Positions 45,113 through 56,476 of a stretch of 64,000 nucleotides of DNA are shown piece by piece (position 1 is the first letter of the stretch; every line of letters starts with the position of its first letter). The notes below the pieces were generated by a model, which saw only the letters and a program-made list of their open reading frames with translations, had not been told where the DNA came from and ran no database searches. The stretch is taken from positions 1,428,501-1,492,500 of the forward strand of contig OY727099.1 of NCBI GenBank assembly GCA_963402885.1, written 5' to 3'. The DNA comes from Antedon bifida. Its lineage: Eukaryota; Echinodermata; Crinoidea; Comatulida; Antedonidae. A program made the position numbers and the translations under genes.

Positions 45113-45262
45113 ATTGCTTGGTTTCTTCTAGAGATGACGTAAGCGCAACGTAAGATCAGTCAAAAGCGATGGATTATCTGAACTATCGGTTGTCATGGTT
45201 CATGGTTCACTTGCTTGCGTTTCATTTACGTCCTTACGCTGTGTTTCTAGTGGGAACCAAAC
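45113..45262. mobile_element. Inverted-repeat element, TTGGTTCCCACTA family, copy 4
   Basis: TTGGTTTCTTCTAGAGATGA and CGTAAGCGCAACGTAAG at the left face CTTACGCTGTGTTTCTAGTG and GGGAACCAAAC at the right. Confidence 0.7.
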
Positions 45263-45608
45263 TTTAACCTCTTAGATGTTACTGGCTGGCTGGTGGTTTT
45301 ACACCAAGGCCCACTATTTTGACCTTTATAAAAGTGTTGCTACAAGACAAACAAACAGGTTTGTCTTATTCGTCTCAGCCCCGTGAACACTACCATTGTA
45401 TCAAATAACCTTTACTTTTATCTGAACTTTTTCTTTTTTTTTTTTCTCTTTTGTGGCGTTAACCACTATTTTATTCATTTCATTCTCAAATGATCAATAC
45501 AATGATTTTACACTTCATCCAAATATATATTCCCTTGTTATTCTTTTCTGTTATTTTCTTGTACTTTCTTTTATCTTTAGTACGATTTGATCGAAACAAC
45601 TCGGTCAA

Positions 45609-45638
45609 ATATATATATATATATATTTATATATACTT
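45609..45638. repeat. (AT)n microsatellite
   Basis: Alternating AT tract of about 30 bases in an AT-rich region beyond the LINE 3' end. Confidence 0.8.
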
Positions 45639-45846
45639 TATACTTTTATATGTATTATCCACTTTTTTTCATTATTTTCTTTTATTTTAACTATTCCTTT
45701 CTACAATAGGTCTATGTCTTTGTACAAAACACACAAGTGCATATATTCGAGTACATGATTGCACACATGCATACCCACGACAAAGGTATATAAATGAATA
45801 AATATTTACAATATATAAAATGCAATACAATTATTATTCTTAATTC

Positions 45847-48241
45847 TTTTTTTTTTTTTTTTACAATAAGAACATAAATAAAAATATAAAATTCAAATAG
45901 TTATAGTAAGCTTTAAAAATTCTTTCCTTACTCTTGTGTTTTAGTTTTATGTCTCATGGTTATAATTGTTGCTTACTTATATGTTACGTTTCGTTTTGTT
46001 TTTAATATTTATTTCATTTATTTTCATTTTTTTAAAAATAATTCTATATAAAGATTTAACCACCTATTGTCATTGTACAGCGTTATATAAACCTCTGTAG
46101 AATATACCGTATTATAATAGTCGGTTAAGGTATAACCTATTATTTTTTTCTGCCAAAAAGAGGCGAGAAAGTGAACCATAATTCCATTTCTTTACTTTTT
46201 TCAAAATGTGTGCTTTATAGATACAGAAGCATCCAAGAGAGAACATGTGGTCAACATATCTGTTTCCGGTACCGAGTACAATATTTTGAAAGTTTGCCTC
46301 AATTCCAAACTTATATGTGGTATAAACATTAATGTATTTCCATAAATCATTTGCTTCAGTACATTGGTAAAAGAAGTGTTTATCATCTTCTATTACATTG
46401 CATTGCAGGCAAGTGTCTGTATTATTAATATTCCATTTAAAGAGCCTTCTATTGGTAGGAATAATACAATGCAATAGTTTGAAATTTAGCTGTTTAAGTT
46501 TGTTATCTTTAATATCATTTACTTTTCTTTTCCACGTCAGTGACCAATCGTTCTCTATATTAAAATGTGTTTCCCACTTTGTTTTACTCTTGGTTGGTTC
46601 TTTACATTTTTTTTTTATAAAAAAGAGACGAATGTTTTTACAACTCATTTTACTATACTGTATTGATATAACTTCGTTAACTTTTACATTATCAATTTTT
46701 GAGTAAATTATATCTTTCCATTCTCGTGGTATTGCTTTTAGTAGACATGACAATTCAGCAATCCAATTCGATTTGATATTTAACAAAAATAGTAATTCAT
46801 TTGTATTAATAAATCTGTTATCAATTATAATATGTTTCATCTTTGTTATACCAGATCTAATCCAATCCCTATAAAGGAGTGAGAAACCATTGTGTGTTAT
46901 CAAGTTGTTGCCCCATATAGGTTGTTCTATAATTTGTTCATAGGAAAGTGACATTTTGACAGAATATTGATTGAATTCAGCTAAATACTTTAACATTGAT
47001 TTATATAATAAAGGCATACTACTGTAATGTGTTTCTTTATATTTTACATTTGATATATTTTCAATAACCTCTCTTGGACCTATTTTGTTAAAATACATTT
47101 TAGGTAAACACTTCCATTTTGAAGTGTCATCATTGTACAATTTTTTAAGCCATGACATTTGTAGTGCCTTGACTTGAGATCTGAAGTCTGGAGCATTTAC
47201 TCCACCACTTTTATAATCATTGATTAATGTTAATCTTTTTATCTTTTCTGTTTTATTATTCCAAATAAAATCAAATACAATTTTATCGACTTCATTTAAA
47301 ACGCATTCAGGGGTATCTATAATACTTGCGTTGTAGATTAACTTTGCTAACCCAAGTGTTTTTAAAATCATAACTTTGCCAAATATCGAGAGGTTTCTTT
47401 TGTGCCATGTATCAAGCATTTTTTTAAAAGATTGAATTTTTTCAGACCAGTTTTTAGTAAAACATATTTCTTTGTCATGGCCAACATGTATACCTAGAAT
47501 CTTAAAACTACTGTACACCCAATTGATGTTGAACAAATTTTCGTTCTTCTTTCTGTTTTTCCAACGCCCTAACCACATGGCATTAGTTTTTTCTTTGTTT
47601 AGCTTTAAACCTGATACTAGACCAAATTCAACGATTTTATCAATGCTATTCTTTATACTGTTTTCATTTTTTAGAAATAAAACTGTGTCATCTGCTAATT
47701 GTGCAATTTTGACTTCAGTTGTATAGTCATCCTTGCCTGGAAGGGCAATCCCTTCGATATTTTGATCACTTTTAATTCTTATAGCCATTATTTCTGCTAC
47801 TAAAATGAATAGTAAGGCAGAAAGGGGACAGCCTTGTCTGATCCCTCTATGCATTTTGAAGCTTTTTGAACACCAACCGTTATTCATTATTACACATTCT
47901 GTATCTGAATACAGTACGTTCACCCATGAAATGAAAGAAGAACCAAAATTGAAAGAACTCAAGGTACTTACAAGAAAATGTCTATTTACAGTGTCGAATG
48001 CTTTACTAAAATCTACGCTAACAAGAGCTCCTGTTAACCTGCCGTTATCCATATACTGAATTACATCATTAATTAATCTTACATTGTCGCCACCAAAGCG
48101 ACCTTTAATGTAACCTTTTTGGTCATTACTAACCATTTTTGATATAACCTTTTGTATTCGTTTTGTTAAAACCAATGCAGCAATTTTATAGTCTACATTC
48201 AAGAGAGTTATAGGTCTCCAGTTATTGAACTTTTTCTTTTA
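45847..48241 (-). mobile_element. 5'-truncated L1/Tx1-type LINE
   Basis: Minus-strand non-LTR element. Its 3' end appears to be the poly-A visible as a T-run at 45848-45866; its 5' end is at or just above 48241, where an in-frame TAA interrupts the reading frame. About 2.4 kb survive of an element that would be 5-6 kb. Target duplications were not identified. Confidence 0.75.
46112..48238 (-). CDS. LINE ORF2 fragment: reverse transcriptase and C-terminal domain
   Basis: A single open frame of about 708 codons; the conserved part begins NNWRPITLLNVDYKI. RT motifs follow in order: VSVDFSKAFDTVNR, HRGIRQGCPLSALLF, QLADDTVLFL (the catalytic ADD), LKLNKEKT and FKILGIHVG. The C-terminal end has a CLQC...HFFYQC cysteine-histidine cluster like the zinc-knuckle region of L1-group elements. 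The upstream endonuclease is missing: TAA at 48239-48241 closes the frame. The surviving frame has no internal stops, so the insertion is fairly recent. It is the reverse transcriptase of a retrotransposon and not a host gene. Confidence 0.9.
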   Translation of the reverse strand, partial: KKKFNNWRPITLLNVDYKIAALVLTKRIQKVISKMVSNDQKGYIKGRFGGDNVRLINDVIQYMDNGRLTGALVSVDFSKAFDTVNRHFLVSTLSSFNFGSSFISWVNVLYSDTECVIMNNGWCSKSFKMHRGIRQGCPLSALLFILVAEIMAIRIKSDQNIEGIALPGKDDYTTEVKIAQLADDTVLFLKNENSIKNSIDKIVEFGLVSGLKLNKEKTNAMWLGRWKNRKKNENLFNINWVYSSFKILGIHVGHDKEICFTKNWSEKIQSFKKMLDTWHKRNLSIFGKVMILKTLGLAKLIYNASIIDTPECVLNEVDKIVFDFIWNNKTEKIKRLTLINDYKSGGVNAPDFRSQVKALQMSWLKKLYNDDTSKWKCLPKMYFNKIGPREVIENISNVKYKETHYSSMPLLYKSMLKYLAEFNQYSVKMSLSYEQIIEQPIWGNNLITHNGFSLLYRDWIRSGITKMKHIIIDNRFINTNELLFLLNIKSNWIAELSCLLKAIPREWKDIIYSKIDNVKVNEVISIQYSKMSCKNIRLFFIKKKCKEPTKSKTKWETHFNIENDWSLTWKRKVNDIKDNKLKQLNFKLLHCIIPTNRRLFKWNINNTDTCLQCNVIEDDKHFFYQCTEANDLWKYINVYTTYKFGIEANFQNIVLGTGNRYVDHMFSLGCFCIYKAHILKKVKKWNYGSLSRLFLAEKNNRLYLNRLL

Positions 48242-51200
48242 AGGTTTTTCTTTAACATTTTTTGAGGATTTGTTCAGTGCATTTTGAAAGAGGGTTTTGT
48301 TGATTGTATAGTTTCAAAGCGATAAATACACAGTTCATATAGAAAGAATAAAGTATTGTAATTTTTCTTTCGTACTATTTAAATTTCAGTAAATGCGGCA
48401 ATACAACGTTTGTAAATGGTATATTAAAGATAATTCAACTGTCCTTTTTCAACACATTTTTTTCTGTATTTTCATTTAGTTTTGCTTCACGCTAGTAAAG
48501 TAAGTAAAATTAATACAATATGTTTTCAATTCAAATCAGTTTATTAATTAAAACATTATTGCGAACACAACACAGAAACTACATTAGTATTGGCCCGTTA
48601 CTGAAATAAAAAGTAAAAAAATATTTTGAAATCAGTCACTAATCAGATGTATTAACCATATACAAGTACTAAAAGTAAACAAAATGCCGCAAAGAGCTAA
48701 CGGAAATAGTTACAAACTAAAGGTTACTGTACAAGTATCTATTTCATTAAAGTTTTAATATAAATAAATTTCAAAGTTCGTCTTTAATCAGGTAGGCATG
48801 ATAGTCAGTAAAAATAATAAACTCGATATCGCAATTGTTCATGGCATTGTAATTCGAATAATTGGTTAAATGAAGCTTAGGATCTTAATAGTCTAAATGT
48901 GTGTTAATTCCTCAAAATATAATGCCAAGGTTAGATTGTTAATGAATAGATCAAAGGTCAAAGTTAACAAGTCAATTTGTACAGTGGCATATGAAAACTA
49001 TCCCAATAGAGCCCAAAAACATTAGAAAGAAAGGCAACCTTGCAAGTTTCGTTAATAGCTAAATTTCGATTTGGAATGGTAGGACTGTTAATCTGCGCAT
49101 GCGTATACACATTTCATTTATTATGGTGATTTTGTTGGTCAATTTACGTTCGTCCTACGTCTACCGTACTGAAGCGAAAGCTTGCTAAATATCAGAGCGT
49201 AAAAATATAACATTTTTCGCTTTTATTATGTGTTTTGTTAGATAGCTTTGATCTTCATTTTTCCATTTGTCATAATGCTCTGCTACTATATAACAAAGTT
49301 TTAGTAAAAGTGTGAAAGGTTAAAAATGCAATCTTTTAATTTTGAAAAAAAAAACAAACTAAGAAGGCTACTAAAGGTATAAATAGGAACAATCTGTGTT
49401 CAACTTTCAAACAATTTCTTTTTAAAATTATCTTTTGTTCAAAACGCAATAAATTTTATCTCAAATTCAAAATAAATTTTGATTTTTGGAATTTTAAATA
49501 TTGCAATATTTTGTATGTTGTATAGTATTTCAAGTATTTTAAAATTATTTTTAAATGTATTTTAATATCTTGACGAATAAATTACAACTATGTGTATATT
49601 ATATTGCTATACTCCACAGTATTCATGGATGATTTCGTTCGTCACTACTTTGCCCATCTTGAAAATGTGGTTAAAATTTTAAATATATTGAAATGAATAT
49701 ATTATTAAATTACAGAAACCAAATTAGGCAAGCGTGTTTTCCCGGAAACTACGTCATGCATTTTTATCACAACGCATTCCCAGACTTATAAACAAATGTC
49801 CGGAACAAAATTCCATATATTGTACAGTCCATTTAAATTTAAAGTCCCTAAGCTAAACTTTAAATGCAGTATTATTGCAACATTTTGTTTAAAGCGTTGT
49901 GTATTCGTTCGTATTATTGTTTGTTTCTTTCGTGGGAGTCCTTAAACCCGCCTTCAATTTTCTTCATATAATTTTAAAGCATAGGTTAAAACAAGATTTA
50001 GTTATTTTTTAGTATTTGTTTTTATCCAATATTAAAATTATAAAAAATACGTAAACAAAGTCAGATTATAAAATGAAAGTAACTTAGAGTTAGATCCATA
50101 TTTTCAGAAAAACCAACAAATTCCATTTCATTGAAACAATTGCGATCTAAAGTTTTGAGAATTTTGGTTGCGGTTATTATTGAAAAATTAAGTAAGCCTT
50201 AGTTAAGTAGACTGTAAGTGGGTGTATCTCAATTTTCTAATAATATTTAATTTGCATAGCATATTAACTCTTAAGGATGTATTAAACAATAGAAAAGAAA
50301 TTTACTTACTATATGTTCTGTTAATACAAATATGTTTGGTACACTACCTCTTATTATAATTTCAATGTAAGTATAATAGGCTGCATGATGAACATCTAAA
50401 ATTGACAGCAGTACGGTATACCAACAATACCCTTTCCCCAAGAGGTACTGTCTGAATCTTAAAAATGTATTGTCCCCCAAAATCATGAAAAATAAAGATT
50501 TTTTTTTTCGGACTTTGAATAGGCAATTTTGCAGTTTTAATGAAGTTGTTCACTTCCATAAGAAAAAAAACGGGGGAAAAAATTAATTTCACCTATAAAA
50601 AGACAAAATAAACAGTTAAATTACCCAAAAACTCATTGTCTTCCAGACAATTTGACCATTTTTTGCTTTAAATTACATTTTTCTCAGGTAAATACATTTT
50701 TTTCAGACCCAATTTTTTGTGAGAGTGAATAACTATTATGTGACATTAAAATAACATATTCAACAAAAAAATTAAAAAAAATATTTTTTTAGAGGGACAA
50801 TATATCTTTAACAAGACTGTTGAATTAAATTTTCAATTGTTTCAAGACCTACTGGTCTTAATTATGCCAACCATTTGTGAAGCCCGCCAGATTCACAAAC
50901 TTAATAATAACTCAATATGAAAGCTATCGATCTGCGACCAACAACATACGCCTATGATTCGTATCAGTGGTCGTCCTCTGGGCCTAAAATCAAGAAGAAT
51001 CGAGTGAACAAGCAATGTCTACAATGAATTAATATGACGTACCGGTAACTAGATCTAGATTTCTGGGTGGGGTTTTTTCTTTTGTCTAGATCAAAAACCA
51101 CCGTTACACATTAAAGTATTGTTCAGTGGGTTTATACATATTTATTATAAATAATTGTGTTATTGGTGGTAATTGGAAACTATATAACGGTCGGTTACGC

Positions 51201-51443
51201 ACTTTATGTCATAATGATTAAATTGGATTTGACAAATGTATTGAAATTTAAGGTAATTTATAGGCTATTTCGACAATTACATTTTGTTTGGAGAGTATGC
51301 CGGGGGCGAGCGGCACTAAATGGCCCGTCACAATATTTGAACATTGATAATCTTTACCACACAATGTCCATACATTCTATTTCTCAACTCAAAAACTTAT
51401 CAGAAACACCCACGCTATGTCTACACTTAAACAAGCACGTCTT
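48242..51443. other. Gene-poor DNA upstream of peptide gene C
   Basis: AT-rich. Contains one MITE (50459-50811) and a short LINE-tail-like TTCAATTCAAATCAGTTTAT at 48529. No coding exon supported. Confidence 0.5.
50459..50811. mobile_element. MITE, TTAAAGATG family, copy 6
   Basis: The ends TTAAAAATGTATTGTCCCCC and AGGGACAATATATCTTTAA are inverted repeats. The interior includes GAAGTTGTTCACTTCCATAA, shared with the right-edge copy. Confidence 0.75.
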
Positions 51444-51569
51444 TTGATATTCAAATCATTTTGTTCGTGATCAAATTTATATACGTCAATTTGTTTGACC
51501 CGTGCACCCATTGGTATTCTGATTTCTCTGTGGTGTAACACTTTTCATAGTCTCTCTTTAATCCGAAAG
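51444..51569 (+). promoter_or_regulatory. Peptide gene C: promoter box, TATA box and leader exon end
   Basis: TTGATATTCAAATC (51444-51457) lies 33 bases before TATATACG (51478-51485). The leader exon ends CCGAAAG|GTAAGAAC after 51569. This matches genes A and B in box, spacing and donor, although the first coding exon of C is 5.9 kb away (acceptor at 57505). Assignment to gene C rests on that similarity. Confidence 0.55.
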
Positions 51570-52183
51570 GTAAGAACTCTAAAAAAAATTCTCGTTTTTT
51601 TATTCACCGATTAAATCTTAAGTGGAGATTCACTGTAGTTGCAAAGACAAGCTTAATACGGTTACAAATTTGTCACCGTTTTTATTCTTTAAAGATTAAA
51701 ATACTTAATATATAAAACGATTATTAGACCTATGTATTGTTGTATTAAGTTAAGCTCTGTTGCTGAACAATTTGTGTGAATGGTAAAGTTAACTTAGTTT
51801 GTTAATTTAGTTACCTTTTAACTTAGTTTGACATTAGTTTAGTTAATTTAGTTACCTTAGATAACTTAGTTTGAGATTGGTTTACAAAAAGAGGAAAGTA
51901 TTCTGTCTGAAATAAGATAAATAATAAGTAAAAACAATATCTTAATAGGTCTAATTGTAAGTGCCGCTGTCAGATCATATTATTTTGCCCAATGTAAATG
52001 TTAAACTGTTTATTACCTGTTAACTTAGTTTGTCATTAGTTTATAGTTAATGTAGATGTAGTTACCTTAGTTAACTCAATTTTCGTATGAATAATGTTAC
52101 GACGCTCTACCTAAGATTGCTAAAATAATATTTCTAGTGTTGGACATACATACTGTACCGGTATATTGTTTTATATTTCAATT

Positions 52184-52257
52184 GTATAATTTTGTATAAA
52201 ATTGTATAATTTTGTAAAAATTGTATAATTTTGTCAAAATTGTATAATTTTGTATTG
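52184..52257 (+). repeat. Short AT-rich tandem repeat
   Basis: ATTGTATAATTTTGT is repeated four times in about 75 bases, with AAA or CAAA spacers. Confidence 0.8.
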
Positions 52258-53370
52258 TTAGATTTAAAGATTTATATATATTTTTATATGGTATAGTTTA
52301 TTCCATTCTGTAAGGGGCGGGTTTCCCGCTGTTGAATGAGTTTGAATAAAAAAAAAAATATATATATTAATGTTTTATCATTTAGTAATCCCGGGCCTTA
52401 AAACATTTTTAGTAATATGCCTATTTAGCTTGCTTATGTTAATTATTTTCAATATGAGCAATAAAGAAGCATTCATTTTGATATGTTAATAATTGATGTA
52501 AAGTGCCGCTGATTATCATAATAATTATATTATGTAAATGTTAAAATGTTAATCTTGCATCTTGCGTTATGTTGCCTCGTATTAGCTTGTTTCGGTAACA
52601 GTATTTAAAAACTGAGCATTGGTGTATTACCAAAAAATGTGCAAAGTATTTGCTATGTTACAAAGTACTTGCAGAGAGTGCAAAGTACATGTTATAATGA
52701 TTGATCTATACAAACAGGAATGTAGGCCTACTGTGTACATTTTGACAATGTATACATCTATATCAACTATTTCCAAAAGTTCAATTCAAATTTTATTGAT
52801 CCAATGGTTCATCTAAATTTCACCCATAAAAAATAAATCAATTTGGAAAAATCTTCTTTTAAATTGTTTTTCTTATTTACATTTTTCTAGTTTCTGTTTA
52901 CCTTTATATAATAAGATTAATATGTATTCAAGATTTTTGCTTTAACCAGCCATGAACCAGCCAAGAACCAGCCAAGAAATCATGTAAATCAAGAAACTCA
53001 TATCGTGTTTCAATCCGTAAATACATTTAAATAGAACAATTTTTAGAATAAATATACCTTTGGGGGAGTTGGTTACTGTCCTTATTGTTATCTGAGTCTG
53101 AACAAAAATGCTCCAATCCAATGTAAACAATGTGTTTGCGATGAAAAGAAAATTTCTAAATTAAGAAAAGTTACCAGAAAAACGATGTTAAAGCAGGGGT
53201 ATACACCCAAGTAAAGGGACATAACACATTAAAAAGTATGATCTATTTGAATATGATCGAATTCTCGATTCTGTCTCTTAATTCGGAGTTATACCATTTC
53301 GGTTTTTTTATCTTAAATTATTCAGTGAGTTTTTTTTGTAATATTTGTTTGTTTTCATCGGTATGAACAG

Positions 53371-53559
53371 AAACAAACCAGGATGAATCAGCTTATTTCC
53401 AATGGGGTCATATACAAGGCAATATATCAACAAGATGCTGAGCTCCGGAGATCAAAAGGTTTATCTGTGGCTGCAACACGATCAGTTCCACGCACCTTAA
53501 CAGACAAGAATATGTACATAGACTACACTAATTTTGGTATTTGTCGCAGCCAGACATAA
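53371..53559 (+). other. Possible coding exon of unknown function
   Basis: An open frame of 62 codons follows a T-rich tract and ACAG acceptor (53370) and ends in TAA. It includes VIYKAIYQQDAELRRSKG, SVAATRSVPRTL and NMYIDYTNFGICRSQT. Base composition is richer in GC than its surroundings. I recognise no family, and a second frame is open for 37 codons, so this is a weak call. It could also be an old processed insertion. Confidence 0.25.
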
Positions 53560-54282
53560 TAGCAAAGGACTGTTACGAGTTCCTATCTTGGCAAGGCGAG
53601 CTTATCGTCCTGTTGTTAGATTGCCTTGTATTAAACAAGCAATTAAAGTTACCTAAAATACATACATTAATCTTGCATACATTCCTCTTTATACTTACGA
53701 TTAACGGTGTGTTTTGAGCAATCCTTTCCTTTTGATAGGTGTGAAACGAACGCTAGTATGGTATTCAGAACGAACACCACCACAATATAAATATCTTTAT
53801 TGACAATTGACTCAATAGACTCGAAAAACTAAATTCAAACCGTCTAAAAATATAACATTGAGGTCTATAATAAATATCAATCAGTAAAAGTAGATATGTT
53901 CCTATTGTATGTGATACAATGCGCTATAAAATAAGCAGAATAACATTCAATGGAAACAACGGTTGTCAATTCACATAATATTAACAATTAGGCCTAGTTA
54001 TGAAAAGTCAATGAAAATCTGACAGATTTAGGGCAAGTCACGAGAGAAACAACAATAATAATTGGGTCTTGTTTGGGGCATTCCTTACTCTTTGGTAAAA
54101 GCAGAACTGCAGTTAGTATTGTATTTCCTTCCGGTATGTTTGAATTGATCACGAAATAGTAAACAAAATGTGTACTACTTACTACTGCTACTACCACTAC
54201 TATACTACTAAGTAAGACATGCTGCTGTTACTGTGTGGTTGCTTGTTTGTTTGTTTTGCTGAAATGGTGAAAACATTTTTAG

Positions 54283-54357
54283 TCGCGTGCAACGCGACTC
54301 TACAGGTCACTATGTCAGTTGGTCGGTCGGTCGGTAAACACTAACTTGAGCACGCGA
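54283..54357. repeat. GTCGCGTGC inverted-repeat element with (GGTC)n
   Basis: AGTCGCGTGCAACGCGACT is itself a hairpin. The element closes with GAGCACGCGACT, the inverse of its start, and contains GGTCGGTCGGTCGGT. Confidence 0.6.
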
Positions 54358-55908
54358 CTATATGGCCTTGTTTGGGTTAGGCCACCACCTAATAGAGCTA
54401 AGAAATGTATTTGGCTCACGCATCCTATGTTATGAGTGTTACTGTATACTCACTTTCTCAATCGCTCATTCGCTCACAAAACAATAACTTAGGCCTAAAC
54501 ATAAAAAAAAACAAAGGGCCAGTCATATGCATTAGCCTAGAGATGCCTTCCACAAAAAACAAAATATTCTATCTTCGGTACTCTTTCTAAGCCTAATTGT
54601 TTGATCTTAATTTTTAACAATGTCTATAGGTCTAATTCATGAATTTGTAAACTATATTTCATTATATAGTATGTCCTTTCCTTCCAGTAACTATACTTAA
54701 TTCTATATTCGACAATATATTTTTATTCATTTTTGTATTTTGCTAACTTGTTAGGTCCAGCTTATAATCTCAAGATGCCATGACTCTCTCGATGACCTAC
54801 CAACAAAGAGTGTTTGGCACACTTCAATACCTGCATAGGAGACGTTAGTTTAGGATAGTATAAGAAAAGACTTTATTATTTCGCTTTTTATTCCATTTTC
54901 ACATTTTTTAGTTATTTCAAGGCATTAATTCTTGTTGAATTGAAAAGCTACTGGACGATAAACAAACCTTCGTGAATTTAATTATCTTGTATAAACACAT
55001 TAGGCTTATTTGTATTATGTTGTTATTATTTCAATACTTTAGTTCGTAAGAACATGTATTGTAGGATCAGAAAACAGAAATTATTAATTTCACCTATTTG
55101 AAACATAGTACGCGATCAGTCAGGTGTAGGCTAAATCGTGTTACAATAATTATACAGGTGTGGAATGCAGGTAAATACACGTATTATTAAAAACCTGTAT
55201 ACAATATAAAGAATTCTGTAATAAAACTAAATCATACGAATTTAAGTTGTGATAAAATTGTTGAATCACCTAAAGAAAATTATATGACAACGCAGGCGCA
55301 CCCACGATTATTTTCGGCTTAGAATGGCATTTTTACGACTTTAGGAAGAATTGTGAGTATACTAAAATCAGTGTGTATACAATACCACAAAGACAGGATA
55401 ATATTTTTAATATTCTTAAATATTATTATCCCCACCCCCTCATGAAACGTCGCAAAATAAACATTCATTTTGTCATATCCATAAAGTGTGACGTAAGAAT
55501 TTACCTAACTACAATTCGCTAATTCAAACACTGTCTGTTAAGCTATCTGCGTAGTCGATGTATGGGGTTCGAATCGATCCTATAAGAAACTACTTTTTAC
55601 TTTATGGTGAGAGAGATTATTTAGAGGGTTAGGTTAAGTTATATTTAGGAAGTAGTTCGGCTATCTTTCACATAACTTATGTACGAAAAATAAAATTTCC
55701 CCTGTCCACACTCTTTTTATGATGTCTTTGCAATAAGGTTAGGACAATGCCTACATAGTTTTTATTCGCTATTTCCGGTCCAAACGAAAGGTAAATTTCC
55801 AAAACGTATTTCAAAATTAACTCCACTCTCCTAAGAGTCGATTAAAATAAATATAAAACGGGCATTGGTGTAGAGCCTATGGTCATCTTGGTTGGCCATT
55901 TCTATTAT

Positions 55909-56476
55909 AGATGTATTGTCCCCTGAAAAATAATTTTTTACAATTTTTTTATTGAATAGGGGCCTATGCCATTTTAATGTCACATAATAGTTGTATAAAA
56001 ATTGTATCGAAAAAAAAATATTTACCTAAACAATCTGGAATTTAAAGCAAAAAATGGTCAAATTGGCTGCTAGCCAATGGATTTTTGGTTGAATTTAACC
56101 ATTTATCATGTTATTTTATAATTGAAAACATAATTTTTTCCGTTTGTTTTTCTATGGAAGAGATTCCCTTTATTAAAACTACAAAATAACCTAAAAGTCT
56201 CATTTAATTAACTTTTTTTTTCATCTTTAAGAGAGTACTGTAGAACCGACGGTAACGACACAGAAACATATGTGTGTAACTCTGATTTTAATCCATAGCA
56301 CGGGTTGAATGCCTTTACAGCACAACCTTTAAATTACGATTTTCTCGAGTAAATAATTTTTTTTTCAATCCAATTTGAGATCAAAGTGAATAACTTTTAT
56401 GTGCAAAAAATGAAAAAATGGCCTATTCAACAAAAATATTAAAAAAAAATGTTTCAGGGGGACAATACATCTTTAA
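55909..56476. mobile_element. MITE, TTAAAGATG family, copy 7 (568-bp form)
   Basis: The ends are AGATGTATTGTCCCCTGAAA and GGGGGACAATACATCTTTAA. The centre is partly a mirror image of itself around AACGACACAGAAACATATG, so it may be two copies inserted tail to tail. Confidence 0.75.

Larger units (their letters stand above)
40063..45846. other. Gene-poor DNA between peptide gene B and the LINE
   Basis: No exon with splice and homology support found. It holds four inverted-repeat elements (40276, 41554, 43175, 44795), the hairpin element at 45113-45262, a T-rich stretch and an (AT)n tract at 45609-45638. Confidence 0.5.

Noticed and set aside
47472..47726. Plus-strand ORFs at 46398, 47472 and 47805
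   Set aside because: They lie antisense to the LINE reverse-transcriptase frame and have no protein-like motifs.
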